From positions 1 through 11,658 of the forward strand of contig CBFDBC010000116.1 of assembly GCA_965602945.1 (NCBI GenBank): 11,658 bases of DNA, given 5' to 3'. This document shows, in pieces, positions 5,583 through 11,658 of the stretch (positions within the stretch are counted from its first letter, which is position 1; every line of letters begins with the position of its first letter). The notes beneath the pieces were generated by a model. The model was given only the letters and a program-made list of their open reading frames with translations. It was not told where the DNA came from and did not search any database. The DNA is from JAUXEH01 sp965602945. Its GTDB lineage: Bacteria; Acidobacteriota; Aminicenantia; Aminicenantales; Aminicenantaceae. The translations under genes were made by a program, and so were the position numbers.

Positions 5583-8500
5583 TGTTCCCTTCCTAATGCA
5601 TTTTTACCATCCTGGGTTTCCAGCTCACATCTCAGACAACGCCGTGCCTCTTTTACCGCCAGGTCTTCGGTCATTCCTAGCTCCACTTCACTGAAATTCT
5701 TCTGGCGTGCTTTAACGGGCAAACGCGGCATGGAGGGTCTTTGGGCATGTTCGATCTCTTCCTCAGTCAGCTCGACCGGCTCCACATACATGGCAGGCCG
5801 GCTTAGAGTATAATCAGGATCCAGACTTTTCCCCATGAGGTATCGATCAATGGAGTTGGCGGCAGTCTTTCCGGCGGCAATAGCGTCCACGACGGTATTC
5901 GGACCCGTCACAACATCGCCTCCAGCAAAGACACCGTCCCAAGTTGTGAGCAGGGTTTTACTGTCCGCCACAATGGTATCCCACTTCGTGTTCTTGAGGC
6001 CGTCTTCTCCTTGGATAAAAGAGAGGTCGGGTCTCTCTCCGATGGCGGAAACCAGAGTGTCCAATTCAACGGTGAACTCCGATCCTTCAATAGGAACGGG
6101 TCTCCGCCGACCGCTCTCATCCATTTCCCCGAGCTGCATGCGGATGCACTCCACTCCGATGACCATGCCATTGTCCGTCATTACCTTCACAGGAGCGACG
6201 AGGTACTGGATGTCGATACCCTCTTCTAAAGCTGCTTCGATCTCCTCTTCATAGGCAGGCATCTCATGGCGTGTTCGGCGGTAGAGGATCGTCACTTTTT
6301 CCGTTCCGTGTTGGCGGATCCACACACGTGCCGCATCCACGGCCGTATTTCCTCCGCCGATAATCCCCACTTTTCTTGCCGAAGGCAGGTCGCGGCCGAG
6401 ATTTGCCTCTCTCAGGAATCTTGTCCCTTCCATCACGCCCGAGGCCTCTTCGTTCGGAATCCTCAACTTCATGGATTTATGGGCGCCTATGGCGAGGTAT
6501 ATTGTGTCGAAACCTTGAGCGAACAGGTCTCGGATGGAAAAGTCTTTTCCGAGTGTCTGGTCTGTTTTCAAGGTGACGCCCGCATTCAGGATACGGTCGA
6601 TGTCATGTTTCAAAACTTTCCGCGGGAGTCTGTGTTCGGGTATTCCTACCGCCAGCATTCCTCCAGCCACAGGAAGGGATTCGAAGATCGTGACATCGTA
6701 TCCGGTCCGATTCAAGGTGTGCGCAGCGGCGAGGCCGGACGGCCCGGCTCCTACGATTGCCACCTTTTTATTCTTTTTAACAGTCTCCGGTTCTTCGTCC
6801 GGTCGAATACCGTTTTGCTGAGCCCAGTCCATGACAAATCTTTTCAAGGCTCGAATAGAAATCGGCTTGCTGATCTCTCCGGCCCGACAATCGCTCTCGC
6901 ATTTGTGGTCGCAGACGCGGCCGCACACAGAAGGCAGGGGATTGTCCTTTAGGATGATATCCAACGCCTCTTCATATCTTTTCTGGGCGATCAGGGCGAT
7001 ATAGACCGAAGCCTCTTGGTCTATAGGGCAAGTGTACTGGCACGGTGCGGAAATGATCTCACGGCAAACCAGGGCCGGGCATTTTTTCTCTTGGATGTGC
7101 GCCAAGTATTCGTGCTTGAAATACCTCAGCGTGGAAAGCACCGGATTTGCCGCGGTCTGACCCAGCCCGCACATGGAAGCATCCTTCACAGCGTTGGCCA
7201 GAGTCTGGAGCAGTTCGAGGTCGCTCTCCTTGCCCCGTCCCTCGGTGATGTTGCGGACGATCTCCCACAAGCGCTGGGTCCCTTCGCGGCAGGACAGACA
7301 TTTGCCGCAGGACTCGTCCCGCAGGAAGTTTAGGAAGTACTTGGCCACGTCCACCATGCAGGTCTTATCGTCCATCACGATCATGCCGCCGGACCCCATG
7401 ATGGAGCCGGCCTGCATCAAGCTTTGATAATCGATGGGCAGGTCCAGCTTCTCCTTGGGCAGGCATCCACCTGAGGGGCCTCCGGTCTGGACGGCCTTGA
7501 ACTCCCTGCCGTCCGGGATCCCTCCGCCGATGTCGTAGATAATCTCCCGCAGCGTGATCCCCATGGGGACCTCCACCAGGCCGGTGTTGTTGATCTTGCC
7601 CACCAGGGAAAAGATCTTGGTCCCCTTGCTGCTCTCGGTCCCGATCTGAGCGTACCAGTCTGCGCCCTTGTCGAGGATGAGGGGCACGTTGGCCCAGGTC
7701 TCCACGTTGTTGATGTTGGTGGGCTTCTTCCACAGGCCCTGGACCGCGGGGAAGGGTGGCCTTTGACGCGGCACGCCGACCTTGCCCTCGATGGACTGCA
7801 TCAGCGCGGTTTCCTCGCCGCAGACAAAGGCGCCGGCTCCCTTGTAGACCTTGACGTCGAAGCTGAAGCCGCTTCCCAGGATGTTCTCGCCTAAAAGACC
7901 GGCCTTGTGAGCCTGCTCGACAGCGCGGGTGATGTTCTGCAGGGCCAGGGGATATTCCTCCCGGATATATACGTAGCCTTCTTTGGCGCCGATGGCGTAA
8001 CCCCCGCTGATCATCCCCTCGAGCACGCGGTGAGGATTCCCTTCCAGCAGGCTGCGGTCCATGTATGCTCCGGGGTCTCCTTCGTCGGCATTGCAGATGA
8101 TGTACTTCACATCCGCTTCCGTCTTGCGCGTGAAATCCCATTTTTTGCCCGTGGGGAACCCGGCCCCGCCCCGTCCCCGCAGCCCCGATGCCGTGACGGT
8201 TTCGATCACATCCTCGGGTGTCCTTTCTGACAGGGTCGTAGCCAGGGATAGGTAGCCGCCGATGGAGAAGTATTCCCGGATCTCTGTCGGATCGATGAGC
8301 GCGTTGTCACCCAGCACCAGGCGGTTCTGCTTGGTGTAGAAGGGGATCTCGCTCTCCCTGGCGGCCGTCTCTCCGTTGACGGGTTCCTTGTAGAGCAGTG
8401 ACTCGACAGCCTGGTCCTTGAGCACGGTTTCCTGGATTATGGCTTCTGCATCCTTGGTCTTGACGTGCTGGTAGAAGAGGTCCTGAGGCTGGATGATGAT

Positions 8501-8743
8501 GTTGGGCTCGGCCTCACAGAAACCATGGCAGCCGGTGACCTTGACCCGGACTTTTTCCTGCAGCCCTTGTTCCTGTATGGCATTTTCCAGGGATGCGATG
8601 ACATCCAGGGAGCCGCGGGCCTGGCCGCAGGTTCCGGCGGACACGGTGAGCGTGACCCTCTCGTCGGCAGCCCTCTGCGCTGCGTGCTGGTCGACGGCCT
8701 TCCTGAGTTCCTCGACAGAATCAATTTTCGCTTTGCTTGCCAT
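5579..8743 (-). CDS. NuoF/HydB-like NADH-binding subunit fused to GltD/NfnL-like NADPH oxidoreductase
   Basis: This 1054-residue fusion has, in order: a thioredoxin-like [2Fe-2S] domain (about 1-115; C39, C72, C76); NuoF with FMN/NADH sites (GLRGRGGAGFPTGKKW 187-202, GAGAFVCGEETALM 302-315); and its [4Fe-4S] site (C479, C482, C485 in ESCGKCLSCREG, plus C525). The GltD/NfnL module follows from about 555. Eight cysteines (555, 560, 568, 572, 607, 611, 615, 619) suit two [4Fe-4S] clusters, then an FAD site VGAGPSGLAAA (664-674), an NADPH site GIIGGGNTAVDAA (793-805) with YRRTRHEMP (821-829), and a second FAD-contact segment GDVVTGPNTVVDA (942-954). The C-terminal tail ends EARRCLRCE. HydB-type proteins usually carry a 2x[4Fe-4S] ferredoxin domain where GltD sits here. 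The start overlaps the nuoE-like gene by 23 nt. The GltD half is noticeably lower in GC than the NuoF half. The likely role is electron transfer between NADH, NADPH and partner clusters, possibly with bifurcation. Confidence 0.92.
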   Translation of the reverse strand: MASKAKIDSVEELRKAVDQHAAQRAADERVTLTVSAGTCGQARGSLDVIASLENAIQEQGLQEKVRVKVTGCHGFCEAEPNIIIQPQDLFYQHVKTKDAEAIIQETVLKDQAVESLLYKEPVNGETAARESEIPFYTKQNRLVLGDNALIDPTEIREYFSIGGYLSLATTLSERTPEDVIETVTASGLRGRGGAGFPTGKKWDFTRKTEADVKYIICNADEGDPGAYMDRSLLEGNPHRVLEGMISGGYAIGAKEGYVYIREEYPLALQNITRAVEQAHKAGLLGENILGSGFSFDVKVYKGAGAFVCGEETALMQSIEGKVGVPRQRPPFPAVQGLWKKPTNINNVETWANVPLILDKGADWYAQIGTESSKGTKIFSLVGKINNTGLVEVPMGITLREIIYDIGGGIPDGREFKAVQTGGPSGGCLPKEKLDLPIDYQSLMQAGSIMGSGGMIVMDDKTCMVDVAKYFLNFLRDESCGKCLSCREGTQRLWEIVRNITEGRGKESDLELLQTLANAVKDASMCGLGQTAANPVLSTLRYFKHEYLAHIQEKKCPALVCREIISAPCQYTCPIDQEASVYIALIAQKRYEEALDIILKDNPLPSVCGRVCDHKCESDCRAGEISKPISIRALKRFVMDWAQQNGIRPDEEPETVKKNKKVAIVGAGPSGLAAAHTLNRTGYDVTIFESLPVAGGMLAVGIPEHRLPRKVLKHDIDRILNAGVTLKTDQTLGKDFSIRDLFAQGFDTIYLAIGAHKSMKLRIPNEEASGVMEGTRFLREANLGRDLPSARKVGIIGGGNTAVDAARVWIRQHGTEKVTILYRRTRHEMPAYEEEIEAALEEGIDIQYLVAPVKVMTDNGMVIGVECIRMQLGEMDESGRRRPVPIEGSEFTVELDTLVSAIGERPDLSFIQGEDGLKNTKWDTIVADSKTLLTTWDGVFAGGDVVTGPNTVVDAIAAGKTAANSIDRYLMGKSLDPDYTLSRPAMYVEPVELTEEEIEHAQRPSMPRLPVKARQKNFSEVELGMTEDLAVKEARRCLRCELETQDGKNALGREQ

Positions 8744-9215
8744 TATTCTTCTCTTTCGATGAGTACTTCTTCATGATGGAACCGACCTTGCCGATTGTCT
8801 GCTGGGCGTAAAAGTCGCCGTCCACCACCACCACCGGGCCGATGGCACAGCATCCCAGGCAGGCCACGGTTTCCAGGGTGAACTTTTTGTCTTCGGTAGT
8901 GCAGCCGGCCTCGACGTCCAACCGCCGTTCGAATTCTTCCAGGATCTTCGGGCCTCCCCGCACGTGACAGGCCGTTCCCGTACACACGGTGACGACATGT
9001 TCTCCTTTGGGCGTGAGGCTGAATGCGTTGTAGAAGGAGGCGACGCTTATGATGTCGATCATGGGGATGTCCAGCTGCTTGGATACGGTAGCCAGGGCGA
9101 CAGGGGGGAGGTATTTGTACTCGGACTGGATGTCCTGCAGGATGGGGATCAGGTGCCGTTTCTCAGAGGAATGCCTTTCGATGATGGCTTCAAACTCTGA
9201 AGGATCATTATGCAT
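8721..9215 (-). CDS. NuoE/HydC-like [2Fe-2S] subunit
   Basis: This 164-residue thioredoxin-like ferredoxin is of usual length for NuoE/HydC. It has the helical N-terminal bundle (about 5-65, with the typical LPILQ/YLPPxAL and SFYNAF segments) and a [2Fe-2S] domain with the spacing C78-x4-C83-x35-C119-x3-C123. It pairs with NuoF-type subunits and takes or passes electrons near the FMN. It is the first gene of the operon. A GGGAG Shine-Dalgarno lies 7 nt before the ATG, and a near-consensus promoter lies about 170 bp upstream. Its 3' end overlaps the next gene by 23 nt. The C-terminal tail (about 150-164) is charged and asparagine/lysine rich, and is probably disordered. The family is certain; whether the complex reduces ferredoxin, NADP or another acceptor is not visible here. 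Confidence 0.92.
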   Translation of the reverse strand: MHNDPSEFEAIIERHSSEKRHLIPILQDIQSEYKYLPPVALATVSKQLDIPMIDIISVASFYNAFSLTPKGEHVVTVCTGTACHVRGGPKILEEFERRLDVEAGCTTEDKKFTLETVACLGCCAIGPVVVVDGDFYAQQTIGKVGSIMKKYSSKEKNNGKQSEN

Positions 9216-9387
9216 ATAATTACTCCCATTAATTAGGATTTATATGAAGCTTTGATGGGGATACAGAGTTGCGCTTTTCCCCGGGAAGGGAGAGAGGGAT
9301 AGGCAGCAGGAGGGGCGAATACGCAGATATGAGTTCTCCTCTTGTACCCTATGTTATAACCTGGATTTCCTCTAATGATAACAGGGT
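9216..9387 (-). other. Long 5' leader of the nuoE-like operon
   Basis: If the promoter at 9388-9416 is used, transcription starts near 9381 and gives a leader of about 165 nt before the first ATG. It contains the inverted repeat described separately, a pyrimidine-rich stretch (minus strand, about 9285-9320) and an AT-rich segment next to the ribosome binding site. I see no known riboswitch consensus and no convincing leader peptide. Confidence 0.45.
9347..9386 (-). promoter_or_regulatory. Inverted repeat at the transcription start of the nuoE-like operon (candidate operator)
   Basis: The plus-strand arms CCC-TA-TGTTAT (9347-9357) and ATAACAGGG (9378-9386) are complementary over 9 bp apart from a 2-nt TA bulge, with a 20-nt spacer. 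The repeat begins directly downstream of the -10 box, where a repressor or an mRNA 5' hairpin would act. The regulator is unknown. Confidence 0.4.
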
Positions 9388-9416
9388 TTTATAGCAGAAA
9401 TGATACCCAGGGTCAA
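9388..9416 (-). promoter_or_regulatory. Sigma70-type promoter of the nuoE-nuoF/gltD-nuoG-GOGAT operon
   Basis: On the minus strand, -35 TTGACC (9411-9416) and -10 TATAAA (9388-9393) are separated by exactly 17 nt, each matching consensus at 5 of 6 positions. It lies between the recO 3' end and the nuoE-like gene, with all four operon genes downstream and no terminator between them. Confidence 0.8.
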
Positions 9417-9431
9417 GGAAATTTCCATGTG

Positions 9432-9456
9432 AAAAGCAGGGGCCGGAAAAAGGCCC
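9432..9456 (-). terminator. Probable weak terminator after recO
   Basis: On the minus strand, GGGCC (9452-9456) pairs with GGCCC (9440-9444) around a 7-nt loop. It is followed by CTGCTTTTC, an interrupted T tract. It is placed 17 bp past the recO stop and just upstream of the nuoE-operon promoter. The short 5-bp stem and broken T run keep confidence low. Confidence 0.5.
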
Positions 9457-9472
9457 ATTAAACGCTTTGTGA

Positions 9473-10213
9473 TCAGGGCGATCTGTCGAGGAAAGAGAGG
9501 GATTTCGGTGCGCGCTCCATGTGATAGACGAGCAGATCCTTCAAGACCCGGCGGATGGTTTCGATCTGTGGGCCCGTGTAGCGAACGTCCCTTTCCTTAG
9601 GGGGAGGATTCTTTCTGATCCACTCCAGGAAAACCCGGAGCTCCAGGGTTATCTCCTCCTTGGTTGGGGACGTGCAGTTCTCACAGAAGGCGCCGTCTTT
9701 CTTGTATGACAGCCAGCCCGAACCCGTGATGTCTCCGCGGCAGCGCCGGCATCGTGCCAGGTCGGGCAGAAATCCGTTGAGCCTCAGGAACCAGGCCTCG
9801 AAATACGCGGTCAGGAACTTGAGGTTCCCCCCGGACTTCAAGGCCTGAAGGATCTGCAGGAGGAGGCGGAAGAGCACGTCATCCTCCATGAGGGAGGGCC
9901 GGGAATCTTCGATGAGCTCGGCAAAGTAACTCAGGGTGAAAGAGATCTCCAACTGGGTTTGCAGTTCGAAGAACGACTCCAGCAGATCGCATCCGCTGAC
10001 CGTAACCAGCTCCCTGCCTTCCTTTTCGTAGGTGAAGGCCGTCACGAGCGACATGGGTTCCAGGCTGCTGCCGAACCGGTTGCTGAACTTGCGCGCGCCC
10101 TTGGCCACACCCTTGAAGATCCCCCGATGGCGCCCGAAAAAGACAACCAGCTTGTCCTGTTCGCCGATGGGGAAGGTGCGCAGGATGAAGCTTTCGGACT
10201 GGTGGCGCGGCAT
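9473..10213 (-). CDS. recO: DNA repair protein RecO
   Basis: This 246-residue protein of normal RecO length acts in the RecFOR pathway, loading RecA on SSB-coated single-stranded DNA and annealing strands. The N-terminal OB-fold (about 1-80) starts with the typical ESFILRTFPIGEQDKLVVFF and KGVAKGARK region. A helical domain follows, with a zinc-finger insert made of two CxxC pairs (C155-x2-C158 and C177-x2-C180). The zinc site is intact. The start codon is 4 nt after the mgtE stop, with a GTGAGG-like site overlapping that stop, so translation is likely coupled to mgtE. RecO is a bacterial family, which makes it the best lineage marker in the window. Confidence 0.93.
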   Translation of the reverse strand: MPRHQSESFILRTFPIGEQDKLVVFFGRHRGIFKGVAKGARKFSNRFGSSLEPMSLVTAFTYEKEGRELVTVSGCDLLESFFELQTQLEISFTLSYFAELIEDSRPSLMEDDVLFRLLLQILQALKSGGNLKFLTAYFEAWFLRLNGFLPDLARCRRCRGDITGSGWLSYKKDGAFCENCTSPTKEEITLELRVFLEWIRKNPPPKERDVRYTGPQIETIRRVLKDLLVYHMERAPKSLSFLDRSP

Positions 10214-10217
10214 GGCC

Positions 10218-11579
10218 TCACTTCAGGTAGGCGAGGAAGAGGGTGGACAGCCCGAGGAACGTGAACAGGCCGATGGAATCGGTGAACATGGTGAGCAGGT
10301 TGACGGATCCCAGGGCAGGGTCCAGCTTGAGCAATCTGAGGAAGAAGGGGATCAGGGTTCCGATCAGGGCCGCCACGAACAGGTTGAGAATGATGGCTAC
10401 ACCCACCACCATTCCCAGGTACAGGTTGTCAAAGAGGAGGTAGGACGCGGCACCGACCACGATGCCGATCACGAGCCCGTTCCCGATGCCCACCAGAAGC
10501 TCTTTCATCAGGGCCTTGCGTGCCGAGATCCATTCTGTTTGCCCGATGGCGATCTCTCTGACCATGATGGCGATGGTCTGGTTCCCGGCGATCCCGCCCA
10601 GCGCGGCGACCAGAGGCATGAACACAGCCAGGGTCACGAAGTCCTTGATGGTTCCTTCGAAGTACTTTACGACAAAGGGAGCGACCGAGGCGGTGAGCAG
10701 GCTGAAGAGCAGGAACGGCAGCCTCTTTTTGATGGACTTGATGGGACTGTCCTGAATCCTGTCGGTGGTGTCCAGGGACACCATCTTGTAGATGTCTTCG
10801 GTGGCCTCTTTGTCGATGACGTCGATGACGTCGTCGACCGTGATGACTCCCGCGAGCTTGCTTTCGGAGTCGACGACCGGGATGGCCACCAGGTTGTAGT
10901 CCGCCACCTGACGGGCCACCTCCTCCTGGTCAGTCTCCGTGTGCACGCTGATCACATCCTTGGTCATGATGTTCTTCAGGGGCGTGTTCGGACGGGAAAA
11001 CAGCAGCTGGCGCAGGGACACGACCCCTCTCAGATGATCCTGGTCATCGATCACGTAGAGGTAGAAGGCGGACTCCACATCGCTTTCCAGCTGCATGGCC
11101 GTGATAGTGTCTGAGACGTTGGTGTTCTCATTGAGGGCGTAGAAATTGGGCGACATGATGCGGCCTGCGGTCTCCTGTTCGTGGTCGAGGAGTTCCATGA
11201 CCTCTTCTGTCGGCTTCTGCGCCATGGCCGCCAGGACCGCATCCTTCATCTCTTCGGGGACCAGCTCCAGGATGGGGGCGACGTCGTCGGAAGGGGTGAT
11301 CTGCATGATGTCGGCGATCTGTTCGATCGGCAGGTTTTCCAGGATGGCGGCGGCGTCTTCCGGATCCAGTTCGCTCAGGACCTCGGCGGCCTTCTCCTTG
11401 TCCCGCTCATACAGTGTGTTGATCAGGATCAGGCGCTCGCGTGCGATGAGGTGATCCATGATGTCGGCGATCTCGGCCGGGTGCAAGTTCTTGACGAGGT
11501 TCCAGAGCCGGCTCAGAGAACCCATGTTGATGAACTTGCGGGCGGATCTGATCACCAACCGGAGCGCTTCGACTTTCAT
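10218..11579 (-). CDS. mgtE: Magnesium transporter MgtE
   Basis: This 453-residue inner-membrane Mg2+ channel/transporter has the size of the Thermus thermophilus protein (450). The cytoplasmic superhelical N domain spans about 20-130 (repeated L-P-x-E-x-x-A-x-I/L units). Two CBS domains (about 136-200 and 201-262) sense Mg2+ and ATP, followed by a linking plug helix (about 262-284). Five hydrophobic segments span about 287-305, 312-335, 357-382, 387-412 and 428-452. Asp434 in TDSIG matches the pore Asp (Asp432 in T. thermophilus), and GGIAGNQ (328-334) matches the conserved GG-x-x-GNQ loop. The usual ASGP after DPA is replaced by LGSVN, a variation I take as lineage-specific. An AAGGGAAG Shine-Dalgarno precedes the ATG. 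It is the first visible gene of the mgtE-recO unit. No M-box-like leader can be seen in the 79 bp available. Confidence 0.93.
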   Translation of the reverse strand: MKVEALRLVIRSARKFINMGSLSRLWNLVKNLHPAEIADIMDHLIARERLILINTLYERDKEKAAEVLSELDPEDAAAILENLPIEQIADIMQITPSDDVAPILELVPEEMKDAVLAAMAQKPTEEVMELLDHEQETAGRIMSPNFYALNENTNVSDTITAMQLESDVESAFYLYVIDDQDHLRGVVSLRQLLFSRPNTPLKNIMTKDVISVHTETDQEEVARQVADYNLVAIPVVDSESKLAGVITVDDVIDVIDKEATEDIYKMVSLDTTDRIQDSPIKSIKKRLPFLLFSLLTASVAPFVVKYFEGTIKDFVTLAVFMPLVAALGGIAGNQTIAIMVREIAIGQTEWISARKALMKELLVGIGNGLVIGIVVGAASYLLFDNLYLGMVVGVAIILNLFVAALIGTLIPFFLRLLKLDPALGSVNLLTMFTDSIGLFTFLGLSTLFLAYLK

Positions 11580-11637
11580 AGTTCTTCCCTTGAAAAATCG
11601 CTTTCCAAAATCTCACAAATGGGAGCATATAGACAAT

Positions 11638-11658
11638 AAAAAAAAAGGGGACAGGCCC
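11638..11658 (-). terminator. Partial terminator palindrome at right edge (copy of the one after gatD)
   Basis: On the minus strand the window begins GGGCCTGTCCCC followed by nine T (plus-strand A 11638-11646). This matches 18 consecutive nt at 1978-1995. Its 5' arm is outside the window. It would end a transcript coming from the right on the minus strand, about 60 bp before mgtE. Confidence 0.7.

Noticed and set aside
9290..9345. Possible leader peptide in the nuoE-like operon leader
   Set aside because: An AGAGGAG-like ribosome site is present, but no ATG, GTG or TTG follows at suitable spacing in an open frame.
10032..11114. 360-codon plus-strand open frame opposite recO and mgtE
   Set aside because: Low-complexity Gln/Asp/His/Gly-rich antisense translation. 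The opposite strand encodes clear RecO and MgtE.
11580..11640. Promoter for mgtE
   Set aside because: A TTGTCT -35 candidate exists, but no acceptable -10 lies 16-18 nt downstream.

Overview
This 11.7 kb window comes from a bacterium of moderately high GC (roughly 60% by hand counts of sampled lines). Bacterial origin rests on RecO, which is a bacterial protein family, on sigma70-like promoters and on clear Shine-Dalgarno sites. The NuoE/NuoF/NuoG-type flavin and iron-sulfur genes and the oxygen-sensitive cofactors they imply suggest an anaerobe with ferredoxin/NAD(P)H redox metabolism. I cannot name the phylum from sequence alone.

Layout: (1) 1-1974, plus strand: the 3' end of gatE, then a complete gatD, overlapping by ATGA. 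Together they encode the Glu-tRNA(Gln) amidotransferase GatDE, normally described as archaeal. A palindromic terminator follows. (2) 2010-3014, minus strand: a dehydrogenase of the 2,4-diaminopentanoate dehydrogenase / amine dehydrogenase / DapB-like family, with its own extended -10 promoter. (3) 3231-9215, minus strand: a four-gene operon transcribed nuoE-like, nuoF-gltD fusion, shortened nuoG-like ferredoxin subunit, then a stand-alone FMN-binding glutamate-synthase (GOGAT) domain protein. It starts at a near-consensus promoter (TTGACC-17-TATAAA) with a leader of about 165 nt and ends in a strong hairpin terminator. (4) 9473-11579, minus strand: mgtE then recO, 4 nt apart, a probable two-gene transcript. 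(5) At the right edge lies part of the same terminator palindrome found after gatD.

The most interesting part is the four-gene operon. NuoE and the NuoF half look like an NADH-oxidising flavin module of the HydABC/Bfu type. The position usually held by the C-terminal ferredoxin domain of HydB is taken by a complete GltD/NfnL-like module with two [4Fe-4S] sites, FAD and NADPH sites. The NuoG-like subunit has lost the His-Cys cluster loop and gained a Cys-rich tail. The last gene is a GOGAT FMN domain without a glutaminase domain, without the canonical [3Fe-4S] motif, and with a new N-terminal Cys motif. Hand counts show the GltD half near 52% GC between flanks near 63-65%, with the step falling at the domain junction. 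This suggests that the module was acquired. My inference is a multi-flavin complex exchanging electrons between NADH, NADPH, possibly ferredoxin, and an FMN site that acts on glutamate/2-oxoglutarate or a related substrate. No function is proven by the sequence.

The left part of the window is rich in amino-group chemistry (GatDE, an amine-dehydrogenase-like protein, GOGAT and GltD domains), but these belong to separate transcripts.
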